From assembly GCF_002073975.1 (NCBI RefSeq), contig NZ_CP020384.1:2108001-2172000 (forward strand): 64,000 bases of DNA, written 5' to 3'. The translations under genes and the position numbers were made by a program. The DNA is from Rhodovulum sp. MB263 (lineage in GTDB: Bacteria; Pseudomonadota; Alphaproteobacteria; Rhodobacterales; Rhodobacteraceae). Of the stretch, positions 37,685 through 47,132 are shown piece by piece; the stretch's first letter is position 1, and each line of letters opens with the position of its first letter. The notes beneath the pieces are model-generated. The model searched no databases and was not told the origin of the DNA. It was given only the letters and a program-made list of their open reading frames with translations.

Positions 37685-38336
37685 GGGCGGCAGGTAGCGC
37701 CTTCTGCGAGACAAGTCCAATTCATGTTTGTCACCATTGTTATGAGTCTGCCTCACATTCCTATGGCGTTGCCCGACCGCGCCCATCCCCGGGCGGGTGC
37801 AGGAAAAATCCGACCCGGATCATGCCCCCTGCACCGGAAGCGTATCGGGGCGCCCGGCCGGTCAGAAAGAACCCGCGGCAGGCCGCGGTGGACCCGGTCG
37901 GCCCCCTCCCTCCTCTCGCGGTCCGTGGTCCCGACGACGCAACAGCGCGCAGGAACCCGACTTGCCCCGGGCACATGGCAAGTCGACGCCCGCAATCCAT
38001 TCCGACCGGGCTGCATCGGGTTGGCCCGTTCAACAGCCCGCAAGAAAGGCAGCTCCCCCGGGGCGGAGTGTGTCGCGGATCATGCGCAAAGGCTTCGGAA
38101 TGGCCGCTGCAACGCGGGCGGGTCACCGGCCAGACGGGCAACCGAAGACGACGGGGCGTTTCGCGGCACTGATCGACGAACGCCGACCAGCCCTGCCCGC
38201 AGGATGGCCCGGGTCGGGGACATCCGGCGGCGGGCCCGATGTTCCGAAAGCGGCCCGGCGCCCTTCCCGGCCCGAACCGCCCGGCCCGGCAGGTCACATT
38301 GCGGGGATCAGAGCCGGGAGGCGCCGTCCCGGGGGG
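37685..38336. other. Intergenic region upstream of metH, no gene recognised
   Basis: About 650 bp between metH and the small gene after glnE, both on the minus strand. Open frames on both strands are arginine/proline-rich composition artefacts. The first 120 bp upstream of metH are AT-richer and should contain its promoter. No B12-box or SAM/SAH riboswitch core was seen. Confidence 0.45.
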
Positions 38337-38603
38337 TCAGCTTCGTCTGCCGCGCGCCCCGCCGCGCCGCCGCGCCCGCGGCCCCGTCTCCAGCCCTGCC
38401 CGGAGCACAGCCGTCATCGGGTGATCGGGCGCGGCGGCTGCATGTTCGGCCAGCAGCCGCCGCAGCGCGCGCTGGGGGTCGACGCCCTCGGGCAACCCGA
38501 TCGCCCAGTCGAGAAAGATCGACCGGCATTCGGGCGCACCGATGCCCTCGATCCGGTAGGATTCGCGGATTACGCCACGCGGGTCCGCCAGCTCAATCCG
38601 CAT
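38337..38603 (-). CDS. Small protein of unknown function overlapping glnE
   Basis: 88-aa protein starting MRIELADPRGVIRESYRIEG, then CRSIFLDWAIGLPEGVDPQR and ALRRLLAEHAAAAPDHPMTA, ending in a basic GARGRRS tail. Its ATG at 38603 overlaps the glnE stop by 11 bases, so it is translated from the same mRNA. Composition and the coherent N-terminal 75 residues argue for a real gene. No family is recognised with confidence. Confidence 0.7.
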   Translation of the reverse strand: MRIELADPRGVIRESYRIEGIGAPECRSIFLDWAIGLPEGVDPQRALRRLLAEHAAAAPDHPMTAVLRAGLETGPRARRRGGARGRRS

Positions 38604-41403
38604 CCGCCTTCTCCTCCTCGGCCGGGCTGCGCGCAATCACCGCCTCGATGGCCTTGGCCGCCGCCGCCCGCTGAATCTCCAGCAGGTCCTGAAGCGAGGC
38701 CACATCCGCCGCACCGGTGCCGCGCAGCAGGAAGGCCTGCCCGCTTTCGCCAAGCCGCGCCGGGTCGAGCGGCGAGTCCGAGATCAGCTTGGCCGCGCCC
38801 TGGATCCGGCGCTGCAGCCGGTAGGACGCGCCCAGCGCCGCAGCCTCGTCCTGCCGCAACCAGCCCGCATCGACCCCGGCCGCCATCTGCTCGGCAACCG
38901 CGGTCGCGGGGCTGGCCGCGATCAGCGCCGCGGCCGTCGCGATCAGTTCGATATCCTGCCCCCTGCCCGGCCCCTGCTTGCCGTCCCAGGTCGATTTCGC
39001 GGGCTTGGCCCCGGCCAACCGCCGCCGCATGTCGACAATGCCCGCAACCGTGCGCGCCACATCCGCCTTGTCGGCAAACAGTGCGCGCCGGAACGCCTCG
39101 ACCTCGGCGCCCAGCGCCGCCTCGCCCGCGACCGGACGCGCCCGGGTCAGCGCCAGATGCTCCCAGGTCCAGGCTTCGTCGCGCTGATAGTTCCGGAAGC
39201 TCTGCAGAGAGGTCGCGACCGGCCCCTGATTGCCCGAGGGCCTAAGCCGCATGTCGACCTCGTAAAGCCGGCCCTCGGCCATCGGCGCGGTCAGCGCCGT
39301 CACCAGCGCCTGGGTGAGCTTGGCGTAATAGGCGCGTGAGGCCAGCGGCCGGCGACCGTCCGAGGCCTCGACCCCGTCGGCATCGTAGATCACGATCAGG
39401 TCGAGATCCGAGCGCGCGCTCAGCGCCCCGGCCCCGAGCGAGCCCATGCCCAGCACCACGGCGCCCTTGCCGGGCGGCGCGCCATGCTTGGCCGCGAATT
39501 GCGCCACGACGCGGGGCCAGAGTGCTGCCAGCACCGCCTCGGCCAGATCGGCATATTCCGCGCCTGCGGTCTTGGCATCGATCAGCCCGCGCAGGAAATG
39601 CACCCCGATCCGGAAATGCCATTCGCGTGCCCAGGCCCGCGCGGCGTCGAGCTGGGCCTCGTAATCGCCGAGCGCCCCGAGCCGGTCGTCCAGCGCATCC
39701 GTCAGCGCCGCCCGCCCCGGCCAGTCCTCGAAGAAGCTGCCGCCGATCACCGCGTCGAGCACCCGGGCATTGCGCGAGAGATACTGCGCCAGTTCGGGCG
39801 AGACGCTGGTGATGTCGATCAGCAGGTCGATCAGATGCGGATTGGCCTCGAACAGCGAGAAAAGCTGCACCCCGGCGGGCAGACCGGCCAGGAAGCCGTC
39901 GAAGGCCGCGAAGGCCTCGTCGGGGCGCGGCGCCTTGGTCAGCCGCGAGAAGAGATCGGGCTTGAGCCGGTTGAAGATCTCCTGCGCGCGGGTCGTGCGC
40001 AGGCAGGGATAGCGCGGCCAGCGCTCGACGATCTCGGCCGCGGTCTTCGGGATCTCGGGCAGGTCCTCGGCGGGCTTGCCGGGGGCGAAGAAGCCTTCGG
40101 TCAGCCCCGCCACCCGGCGCAGCCGCGCGGCCAGCGCGTCGCGCCAGGGACCGGCCTCGGGCGCCCCGCAGAAATGCGCGATCCGGACGATGCCTTCGGC
40201 CGAATTGGGCAGAAGATGGGTCTGGGCGTCATTGACCATCTGCAGCCGGTGCTCGACCTCGCGATGGGCCTGGTAATCGGCGGTCAGGGTCTCGGCCACC
40301 TCATCGGGCACCCAGCCCTTGGCCGCCAGCCGCGTCAGCCCCTCGACCGTGCCCCGCACCCGCAGCTCGGGGTCGCGGCCGCCCGCGATGATCTGCCGGG
40401 TCTGGGTGAAGAACTCGATCTCGCGGATGCCGCCCTGCCCCAGTTTCATGTCATGGCCTTCCAGCACCAGCCCGCCATGCAGACCCTTGTGGCTGCGAAT
40501 TCTCAGCCGCATGTCATGGGCGTCCTGGATCGCCGCGAAATCGAGATGCTTGCGCCAGACGAAGGGCCGCAGCCGGTCGAGATAGGCCCAGCCCGCCTCG
40601 ATGTCGCCCGCGCAGGGCCGCGCCTTGATATGGGCCGCGCGCTCCCAGGTCCGCCCGAGGCTTTCGTAATAGCGCTCGGCCGCCTCCATCGACATGCAGA
40701 CCGGCGTGACCGAGGCATCGGGCCTGAGCCTCAGATCGGTGCGGAAGACATAGCCCTCGCCGGTGGCCTCGGACAGGATCGCGGTCATCCGCCGGGTGAT
40801 CTTGACGAAGGCGCTGCGGGCCTCGTGGAAATCGGCCGGGTCGAACCGGTCCTGGTCGAACAGGCAGATCAGGTCGATATCCGAGGAATAGTTCAGCTCA
40901 TGCGCGCCCTGCTTGCCCATGGCCAGCGCCACCATGCCGCCCGCGGTGTCGGCATCGGCCTCGCTCAGACCCGGCAGCCTGCCCCGCGCGATCTCGGCCG
41001 CGACCAGGCGCCGGATCGTCACATCGACGCAGAGATCGGCGAAATCGGTCAGCGCGCCGGTCACCGCCTCGAGCGGCCAAAGCCCGCCCAGATCGGCCAG
41101 CGCGATCAGGAGCGCGGCGCGCCGCTTGGCCTGACGCAGCCCGGGCTTGAGCGCCTCGAGCGACAGCCCCCGGACCTCGTCCATCAGCGCCGCGAAGACC
41201 GGCTCCGGCGCACCGGCCAGCAGATCCTCCAGCCAGTCGGCCTCGCGCGTCATCAGCCCCCAGAGATAGGGACTGCAGCCCGCCGTGCCCTCCAGCAGGG
41301 CGCGGATCTCGGGCGGCTGGGCGGCGAAACGGTCGGCCGCCTCGGCGGCGCGGTCGGGCTCATGCGCAAGGGGCGCGCGGGTCAGGCGGGATGCGAAGCT
41401 CAT
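38593..41403 (-). CDS. glnE: Bifunctional glutamine synthetase adenylyltransferase/deadenylase
   Basis: Controls glutamine synthetase by reversible AMP transfer, linked to PII signalling; 936 aa. It has two nucleotidyltransferase domains. The deadenylylase half contains KQGAHELNYSSDIDLICLFD (DxD), and the adenylylase half contains LGMGSLGAGALSARSDLDLI then VIYDADG. The motif GGIREIEFFTQTRQIIAGG is strongly conserved in the family. ATG 41403 (MSFASRLTRAPL) is chosen; the frame is open 17 codons further without similarity. Together with ntrBC at the left of the window it represents nitrogen control. Confidence 0.97.
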   Translation of the reverse strand: MSFASRLTRAPLAHEPDRAAEAADRFAAQPPEIRALLEGTAGCSPYLWGLMTREADWLEDLLAGAPEPVFAALMDEVRGLSLEALKPGLRQAKRRAALLIALADLGGLWPLEAVTGALTDFADLCVDVTIRRLVAAEIARGRLPGLSEADADTAGGMVALAMGKQGAHELNYSSDIDLICLFDQDRFDPADFHEARSAFVKITRRMTAILSEATGEGYVFRTDLRLRPDASVTPVCMSMEAAERYYESLGRTWERAAHIKARPCAGDIEAGWAYLDRLRPFVWRKHLDFAAIQDAHDMRLRIRSHKGLHGGLVLEGHDMKLGQGGIREIEFFTQTRQIIAGGRDPELRVRGTVEGLTRLAAKGWVPDEVAETLTADYQAHREVEHRLQMVNDAQTHLLPNSAEGIVRIAHFCGAPEAGPWRDALAARLRRVAGLTEGFFAPGKPAEDLPEIPKTAAEIVERWPRYPCLRTTRAQEIFNRLKPDLFSRLTKAPRPDEAFAAFDGFLAGLPAGVQLFSLFEANPHLIDLLIDITSVSPELAQYLSRNARVLDAVIGGSFFEDWPGRAALTDALDDRLGALGDYEAQLDAARAWAREWHFRIGVHFLRGLIDAKTAGAEYADLAEAVLAALWPRVVAQFAAKHGAPPGKGAVVLGMGSLGAGALSARSDLDLIVIYDADGVEASDGRRPLASRAYYAKLTQALVTALTAPMAEGRLYEVDMRLRPSGNQGPVATSLQSFRNYQRDEAWTWEHLALTRARPVAGEAALGAEVEAFRRALFADKADVARTVAGIVDMRRRLAGAKPAKSTWDGKQGPGRGQDIELIATAAALIAASPATAVAEQMAAGVDAGWLRQDEAAALGASYRLQRRIQGAAKLISDSPLDPARLGESGQAFLLRGTGAADVASLQDLLEIQRAAAAKAIEAVIARSPAEEEKADAD

Positions 41404-41507
41404 GGCCGAGTGATGCCGCGCGCGCGCGCGGCGGTCAACGGGGCTTGCGGCCACCCCGCCCCGGGCCGATAGTCCGCGCCGCGAAACGCCGCAAAACGGA
41501 GGCAGAG

Positions 41508-41975
41508 ATGAGCAAAAGCCTGAAACGGGTCCGTGCGGCTCTGGAGGCCGCCGGGATCACCCCCGACATCCGCGAGCTGGGCCAGACCCGCACCGCCCGG
41601 GAGGCCGCAGAGGCCGTGGGCTGCGAACTCGACCAGATCGCGAAGTCGATCATCTTCCGGGGCGAAGACAGCGGCATGGCGATCCTGTTCCTGACCGCCG
41701 GCGGCAACCGCGTCTCGGACGAGAAGGCCTCGGCACTGGCGGGCGAGCCTCTCGGCAAGGCCGATGCCGCGCTGATCCGGGTCCAGACCGGCTTTGCCAT
41801 CGGCGGCGTCGCGCCGGTCGGCCATCTGAGCCCGATCCGGACCTTTCTCGATCCTCGCCTCCTGGAATTCGGCACGGTCTGGGCGGCGGCGGGAACGCCC
41901 CGCCATGTCTTCCCTCTGGATCCGCATACCCTGCCCGCCCTGACCGGCGCCGTCACGGCCGATTTCACGCAGTGA
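41508..41975 (+). CDS. YbaK/ProX-type aminoacyl-tRNA deacylase
   Basis: 155-aa trans-editing domain protein of the YbaK/EbsC/ProX group that hydrolyses misacylated tRNAs. Family landmarks are [20 protein letters not shown], the catalytic-lysine region [26 protein letters not shown] and [23 protein letters not shown] 41508 follows ACGGAGGCAG. Divergent from glnE and separate from the downstream ligase by about 97 bp. Confidence 0.9.
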   Translation: MSKSLKRVRAALEAAGITPDIRELGQTRTAREAAEAVGCELDQIAKSIIFRGEDSGMAILFLTAGGNRVSDEKASALAGEPLGKADAALIRVQTGFAIGGVAPVGHLSPIRTFLDPRLLEFGTVWAAAGTPRHVFPLDPHTLPALTGAVTADFTQ

Positions 41976-42072
41976 CCGTCGCCTTCCGGCCCCCGTCTGC
42001 CGCGCGCGATCTTGCGGGCGCGGTCGTTTCCTGCTGACATTCCCCGGACAGATCGGCGCCAGGGAGGGGACC

Positions 42073-43206
42073 ATGTGCGCAAGCGAGCCCGACTTCACCC
42101 TCGGCATCGAAGAGGAATACCTGCTGGTCGAGCGCGAGACCTGCGCGCTGGCGCAGGCGCCCAAGGAGCTGATGGAGGCCTGCGCCGCCGATCTCGGCGA
42201 TCAGGTGATGCCGGAATTCCTGCAATGCCAGATCGAGGTCGGCACCCGGGTCTGCCGGAGCGTCCCCGAAGCGCGGGAGGAGCTCAGGCACCTGCGCGCG
42301 ACGGTGGCGCATCATGCCGCGCGCTTCGGACTGGCGCCGATCGCGGCCTCCTGCCACCCCTCGGCCGACTGGCTCGACCAGCACCATACCGACAAGGACC
42401 GCTACAACGATCTCGACCGGGCGCTGGCGGCGGTGGCGCGGCGGATGCTGATCTGCGGCATGCATGTGCATGTGGGCATCCCCGATCCCGACCAGCGCAT
42501 CGACCTGATGGCGCAGTTTTCCTATTTCCTGCCGCATCTGCTGGCGATGTCGACCTCGTCGCCGTTCTGGAAAGGGGTCGATACCGGGCTGGCCTCCTAC
42601 CGGCTGACCGTGTTCGACAACCTGCCCCGGACCGGGCTGCCGCCGCGCTTCGAAAGCTGGTCCGAATATGACCGCTCGGTCGGCACGCTGATCCGGCTGG
42701 GGCTGATCGAGGATGCCACCAAGATCTGGTGGGATCTGCGGCCCTCGGCCCGCTTCCCGACGCTCGAGACCCGGATCTGCGACATGAGCCCGCGGCTCGA
42801 TCACACGCTGTCGCTGGCGGCGCTGATCCAGTGCACGCTCCGGATGCTGTGGCGGCTTGCGGGCGAGAACCTGCGCTGGCGGGTCTATGAACGCTTTCTG
42901 GTGGGCGAGAACCGCTGGCGGGCGCAGCGCTATGGCGTCTCCGAGGGGCTGGTCGATTTCGGCCGCAAGGAACTGGTGCCCTTCGCCGACCTGCTGGAAG
43001 AGCTGATCCAGCTCGTCGAGAGCGATGCCGCCGTGCTGGGCTGTCTCGACGAGGTCACTGCCGCGCGCGATGTCATCGCCCATGGCACCAGCGCCGAACG
43101 GCAACGCAAGGCCCATGCCGCGGCGCTGGCGGCGGGCGCCGACCGCGAAGAGGCGATGCGGGCCGTGGTGCGGCTTCTGATCGACGAATTCGGCGCCGAT
43201 CTCTGA
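42073..43206 (+). CDS. YbdK-type carboxylate-amine ligase (glutamate-cysteine ligase 2 family)
   Basis: 377-aa ATP-grasp-like ligase of the GCS2/YbdK family. Motifs: [20 protein letters not shown] at the N-terminus, [38 protein letters not shown] and [21 protein letters not shown]. coli YbdK has weak gamma-glutamylcysteine synthetase activity; the physiological substrate is unknown, and related enzymes act on other amines. ATG 42073 follows AGGGAGGGG. No neighbours suggest a pathway. Confidence 0.9.
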   Translation: MCASEPDFTLGIEEEYLLVERETCALAQAPKELMEACAADLGDQVMPEFLQCQIEVGTRVCRSVPEAREELRHLRATVAHHAARFGLAPIAASCHPSADWLDQHHTDKDRYNDLDRALAAVARRMLICGMHVHVGIPDPDQRIDLMAQFSYFLPHLLAMSTSSPFWKGVDTGLASYRLTVFDNLPRTGLPPRFESWSEYDRSVGTLIRLGLIEDATKIWWDLRPSARFPTLETRICDMSPRLDHTLSLAALIQCTLRMLWRLAGENLRWRVYERFLVGENRWRAQRYGVSEGLVDFGRKELVPFADLLEELIQLVESDAAVLGCLDEVTAARDVIAHGTSAERQRKAHAAALAAGADREEAMRAVVRLLIDEFGADL

Positions 43207-43228
43207 GCGCGGCTCCTGAAATGCAACA

Positions 43229-43250
43229 CGGGCGCCCCGGAAGGCGCCCG
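43229..43250. terminator. Hairpin between convergent YbdK-type and VPLPA-CTERM genes
   Basis: CGGGCGCC (43229-43236), 6-nt loop, GGCGCCCG (43243-43250). It lies between two convergent stops. Weak T content follows, so efficiency is uncertain. Confidence 0.5.
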
Positions 43251-43278
43251 CCTGCTGAGCCCATCATTTCCTGGTCTG

Positions 43279-43932
43279 TCAGCCGCGCGTCCTGCGACGC
43301 AGCGCAGCGAACCCGGCCAGCCCGGCCAGCAACAGACCGCCCGCCGCCGGAAGCGGCACCGGCGCCGGCTCGGGCTGCAGTTCGGGCACGGTGCCGAACA
43401 TCTTGGACGACCCGTTGCCGCTGCACTGCGCCGGACCCGGATTGGCGCAGGGTCCGACCGTCTGGCCGCGCACCGCGAAGCTCTGGCCGATGAAATCGGT
43501 CACGTCGAGATCGGCGCCATAGACGAGGAAGCTGAAGGCGTTGTAGAAATCCCCGCTGGACCCGACCGCGCCGATGGCGATGCCGATATCGAACTCGGCC
43601 CCGATATTGCCGGCCTGGGCATTCTTGGTGTCAGTGGCGAAGCCGAGCGTCGGGCCAAGGTCGGTCCATTCGATCGAGTCGACCGATCCGTCACCGCCGA
43701 GATCGAAATAGACCGCCGCGATGTCGCCCTGGTTGCCCGCATCGCTCACCAGAAAGCTCATCTTGACGCCGCCCGCCACGTCTTCCAGCGTGACGGCGGT
43801 CTTCATCGGGTCGCTGCCGCGCTGATCGTCAAGATCGAAGCTGATCGTGGCGGCAGACCCGGCCGAGGCGGCTGCAATCAATCCGGCAGCGGCGGCGGAG
43901 ATCAGGAAAAGCCTTTTCAAGGGAAACCCCAT
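43279..43932 (-). CDS. VPLPA-CTERM sorting-signal surface protein
   Basis: 217-aa secreted protein. It has a signal peptide with core LFLISAAAAGLIAAASAGSA (cleavage near AGSAA). A beta-rich, glycine/aspartate-rich middle follows (SFDLDDQRGSDP, AVYFDLGGDGSVDSIEWTDL, NAFSFLVYGADLDV). The C-terminal tripartite sorting signal is APVPLPAAGGLLLAGLAGFA plus ALRRRTRG. VPLPA-CTERM signals are recognised by an exosortase (XrtD-type) in Rhodobacterales (family knowledge); no exosortase is in this window. The upstream spacer is unusually AT-rich. Confidence 0.85.
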   Translation of the reverse strand: MGFPLKRLFLISAAAAGLIAAASAGSAATISFDLDDQRGSDPMKTAVTLEDVAGGVKMSFLVSDAGNQGDIAAVYFDLGGDGSVDSIEWTDLGPTLGFATDTKNAQAGNIGAEFDIGIAIGAVGSSGDFYNAFSFLVYGADLDVTDFIGQSFAVRGQTVGPCANPGPAQCSGNGSSKMFGTVPELQPEPAPVPLPAAGGLLLAGLAGFAALRRRTRG

Positions 43933-44074
43933 TTAAAATGATTCTATATTCTATTTTTAATTTGGTCGCGAATTTGACGCAAAGGAAATCTCTGTCGCGG
44001 ACGCTTGCATGCCCCCCGCCCCGGCCGTTAACTAAACGGGCGTTCATTTCTTTCGCGACGGGGGAGCAGCGATC

Positions 44075-45220
44075 ATGGATTTTGCGCTAAGCGAGGAACA
44101 GACGGCGGTCTTCGATCTGGCCCGCGAGTTCGCCAGGGACCATATCGCGCCCCATGCCCGAAGCTGGGAGGCCGAGGGCACGATCCCGAAAACGCTCTGG
44201 CCCGAGCTGGGCGCGCTGGGCTTCGGCGGGCTCTATGTGCGCGAAAGCTCGGGCGGGTCGGGCCTCTCGCGGCTTGACGCGACGCTGGTCTTCGAGGCGC
44301 TCAGCATGGCCTGCCCCTCGGTCGCGGCCTTCCTGTCGATCCACAACATGTGCGCGAAGATGATCGACGCCTTCGGCTCGGACGAGATGCGCGCACGGGT
44401 TCTGCCAGACGCGCTGTCGATGCAAACGGTACTGTCCTACTGCCTGACCGAGCCGGGCTCGGGCTCTGATGCGGCCGCGCTGAAGACCCGCGCGGTGCGG
44501 GGCGCCGAGGGCTGGGCACTGAGCGGCACCAAGGCCTTCATCTCGGGCGGCGGTTATTCCGACGCCTATGTCGTCATGGCCCGCACCGGCGCGGCCGGGC
44601 CGAAGGGCATCTCGGCCTTTCTGGTCGAGGACGGGCGGCCCGGCCTGTCCTTCGGCGGGCTCGAGGACAAGATGGGCTGGCGCGCCCAGCCGACCCGGCA
44701 GGTCCAGTTCGACAATTGCGCCATTCCCGCCGGGAACCTGCTGGGCGAAGAGGGCAAGGGTTTTCGCTATGCCATGGCCGGGCTCGACGGCGGGCGGCTG
44801 AACATCGCGGCCTGTTCGCTGGGGGCGGCGCAGGCCGCCCTTGACGCGACGCTGTCCTATATGGGCGAACGCCAGGCCTTCGGGCAAAGCCTCGACCGGT
44901 TCCAGGCGCTGCAGTTCCGCCTGGCCGACATGGAGATCGCGTTGCAGGCCGCACGCAGCTTCCTGCGCCAGGCAGCCTGGAAGCTCGACCAGGGCGCGCC
45001 CGATGCCACCAGCTTCTGCGCCATGGCCAAGGCCTTCGTGACCGAGGCCGGCTCGAAGGTCGCCGATACCTGTCTGCAGCTTCATGGCGGCTACGGCTAT
45101 CTGGCCGATTACGGCATCGAGAAGATCGTGCGCGACCTCCGCGTTCACCAGATCCTCGAGGGCACCAACGAGATCATGCGGCTGATCGTGGCCCGCCAGC
45201 TTCTGGAGGCACGCGGATGA
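44075..45220 (+). CDS. Acyl-CoA dehydrogenase, probable isobutyryl-CoA dehydrogenase
   Basis: 381-aa FAD-dependent dehydrogenase. SYCLTEPGSGSDAAALKTRA and GTKAFISGGGYSDAYVVMAR form the flavin/substrate core, KMGWRAQPTRQVQFDNCAIP is typical of the short-branched-chain group, and the catalytic Glu is in HQILEGTNEIMRLIVARQ. Genome context points to isobutyryl-CoA oxidation to methacrylyl-CoA: the next two genes are 3-hydroxyisobutyryl-CoA hydrolase and 3-hydroxyisobutyrate dehydrogenase, overlapping in series. A methylmalonate-semialdehyde dehydrogenase gene is not next to it here. Confidence 0.88.
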   Translation: MDFALSEEQTAVFDLAREFARDHIAPHARSWEAEGTIPKTLWPELGALGFGGLYVRESSGGSGLSRLDATLVFEALSMACPSVAAFLSIHNMCAKMIDAFGSDEMRARVLPDALSMQTVLSYCLTEPGSGSDAAALKTRAVRGAEGWALSGTKAFISGGGYSDAYVVMARTGAAGPKGISAFLVEDGRPGLSFGGLEDKMGWRAQPTRQVQFDNCAIPAGNLLGEEGKGFRYAMAGLDGGRLNIAACSLGAAQAALDATLSYMGERQAFGQSLDRFQALQFRLADMEIALQAARSFLRQAAWKLDQGAPDATSFCAMAKAFVTEAGSKVADTCLQLHGGYGYLADYGIEKIVRDLRVHQILEGTNEIMRLIVARQLLEARG

Positions 45221-46263
45221 GCGATATCCGGATCCGCAAGCAGGGCCGGATCGGCCATATCACCCTGACCCGTCCCAAGGCGCTGAACGCGCTGAGCTAC
45301 GAGATGTCTCTGGCGATCGAGGCCGCGCTCGATGCCTGGGCGCCCGATCCCGAGATCCGGATGATCCTGATCGATGCCGAGGGCAACAAGGCCTTCTGCG
45401 CGGGCGGCGACATCGCGGTGATGTACGAGACCGGCACCAGCGGCGATTATGCCTATGGCCAGAAATTCTGGCGCGACGAATACCGGATGAATGCCAAGCT
45501 CTTCGAATTCCCCAAGCCCGTCGTCAGCCTGATGCAGGGCTTCGTGATGGGCGGGGGCGTCGGCATCGGCTGTCACGGCTCGCACCGGGTGGTGGGCGAA
45601 AGCGCGCAGGTGGCGATGCCCGAATGCGGGATCGGGCTCGTGCCCGATGTCGGCGGTTCGCTGATCCTGGCCCGCGCGCCGGGGCGGATGGGCGAATATC
45701 TGGGCGTGACCGGCCGCCGGATGGGCCCGGCCGATGCGATACATGCAGGCTTTGCCGATTATTTCGTGCCCGAAACCACTTGGCCCGCGCTGCGCGACGA
45801 GCTGATCGCAACCGGCGACTGGGAGGCCGTCGACCGCGCGGCCCGGACCCCGCCGCCGGGCGAGCTGGCCGCGCTGCAGCCCCGGATCGACGCGCTTTTT
45901 GCGGGCGAGCGCCTTCTCGACATCGTCAACGCGCTGAGCGCCGATGGTTCTGCCTTCGCGCTGTCGGCCCTGAAGGTGATGGAGCGCAACAGCCCGCTGG
46001 CCATGGCCTGCGCCATCGAGATGCAGCACCGGCTGAAGGGCTCGGACGACATCCGCCGGGCGCTGGCGCTGGAATACCGCTTCACCTACCGCGCGCCGGA
46101 ACATTCCGACTTTCTCGAAGGCATCCGCGCGGCCATCATCGACAAGGACCGCAAGCCGCGCTGGAAACACCAGGGGCTCGATGCGGTGCCCGGCGCCGAT
46201 GTGGCGCGGATGCTGATGCCGCTGGGCGAATACGGGCTGAAACTGGAGGAGGAACTGCAATGA
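45217..46263 (+). CDS. 3-hydroxyisobutyryl-CoA hydrolase (enoyl-CoA hydratase superfamily)
   Basis: 348-aa crotonase-fold hydrolase for valine degradation. The oxyanion-hole region is LIDAEGNKAFCAGGDIAVMY, followed by QGFVMGGGVGIGCHGSHRVV, with catalytic acidic residues in MPECGIGLVPDVGGS. The length and the YGQKFWRDEYRMNAKLFEFP segment fit HIBCH rather than enoyl-CoA hydratase. It overlaps the acyl-CoA dehydrogenase by 4 bp and mmsB by 4 bp. Confidence 0.92.
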   Translation: MSDIRIRKQGRIGHITLTRPKALNALSYEMSLAIEAALDAWAPDPEIRMILIDAEGNKAFCAGGDIAVMYETGTSGDYAYGQKFWRDEYRMNAKLFEFPKPVVSLMQGFVMGGGVGIGCHGSHRVVGESAQVAMPECGIGLVPDVGGSLILARAPGRMGEYLGVTGRRMGPADAIHAGFADYFVPETTWPALRDELIATGDWEAVDRAARTPPPGELAALQPRIDALFAGERLLDIVNALSADGSAFALSALKVMERNSPLAMACAIEMQHRLKGSDDIRRALALEYRFTYRAPEHSDFLEGIRAAIIDKDRKPRWKHQGLDAVPGADVARMLMPLGEYGLKLEEELQ

Positions 46264-47132
46264 AGATCGGCTTCATCGGGCTCGGGAACATGGGGGCGCC
46301 GATGGCGGCGAACCTCGTGCAGGCGGACCATGAGGTGACCGGCTACGACCCGGCCGCCCCCTGCCCCGACGGCGTGACGATGGCCGACAGCAGCGTCGCC
46401 GCCGCCCAGGGCCGCGAGGTGGTCATCACCATGCTGCCGAACGGCGAGATCCTGCGCGCGGTCGCGGCCGAGATCCTGCCCGCGATGGCAAAGGGCGCGG
46501 TGCTTCTCGACTGCTCGACCGTCGATGTCGACAGCGCCCGCAGCGTCGCGGCCGAGGCCCAGGCGGCCGGCATCCTTGCGGTGGACGCGCCGGTCTCGGG
46601 CGGCGTCGGCGGCGCGTCGGCGGGCACCCTGACCTTCATGGCGGGCGGCAGCGACGCGGCCTTCGCGACAGTCCGGCCGCTGTTCGACATCATGGGCCAG
46701 AAGGCCGTCCATTGCGGGCCCTCGGGCAACGGGCAGGCCGCCAAGATCTGCAACAACATGATCCTCGGCGTCACCATGATCGCCACCTGCGAGGCCTTCG
46801 CGCTGGCCGACAAGCTGGGGCTGGCACGCGACAAGATGTTCGATGTGGTCTCGACCTCATCGGGCTACAGTTGGTCCATGAATGCCTATTGCCCCGCCCC
46901 CGGCATCGGCCCGGCCAGCCCCGCCGACAATGGCTACAAGCCCGGCTTTGCCGCCAACCTGATGCTGAAGGACCTGCGCCTGTCGCAGCAGGCCGCCGAA
47001 ACCGCCGATGCCGACACGCCGATGGGCGCGCGCGCGGCCGAGCTTTACGCCACATTCGTCGAACAGGAAGACGGCTCGGGTCTCGACTTCTCGGCGATGC
47101 TGCCCCGCTTCGAGAAACGCGGCCGCGGATGA
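46260..47132 (+). CDS. mmsB: 3-hydroxyisobutyrate dehydrogenase
   Basis: NAD-dependent oxidation of 3-hydroxyisobutyrate to methylmalonate semialdehyde; 290 aa. The Rossmann signature is KIGFIGLGNMGAPMAANLV. DAPVSGGVGGASAGTLTFM is the substrate loop, and the catalytic lysine is in GNGQAAKICNNMILG. GYKPGFAANLMLKDLRL is conserved in the family. It completes the three-gene valine branch and overlaps the downstream Crp/Fnr regulator by 4 bp. Confidence 0.95.
   Translation: MKIGFIGLGNMGAPMAANLVQADHEVTGYDPAAPCPDGVTMADSSVAAAQGREVVITMLPNGEILRAVAAEILPAMAKGAVLLDCSTVDVDSARSVAAEAQAAGILAVDAPVSGGVGGASAGTLTFMAGGSDAAFATVRPLFDIMGQKAVHCGPSGNGQAAKICNNMILGVTMIATCEAFALADKLGLARDKMFDVVSTSSGYSWSMNAYCPAPGIGPASPADNGYKPGFAANLMLKDLRLSQQAAETADADTPMGARAAELYATFVEQEDGSGLDFSAMLPRFEKRGRG

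Noticed and set aside
37685-38336. Cobalamin or SAM/SAH riboswitch upstream of metH
   Set aside because: I could not find the conserved B12-box or SAM/SAH core sequences on the minus strand.
33917-38674. A 1585-codon open frame on the plus strand opposite metH
   Set aside because: It is antisense to a full-length, motif-complete methionine synthase. The translation is His/Arg/Gly/Asp-rich with no domain, a known artefact of third-position GC bias.
39484-41472. A 662-codon open frame opposite glnE
   Set aside because: Same antisense artefact; GlnE motifs on the minus strand are unambiguous.
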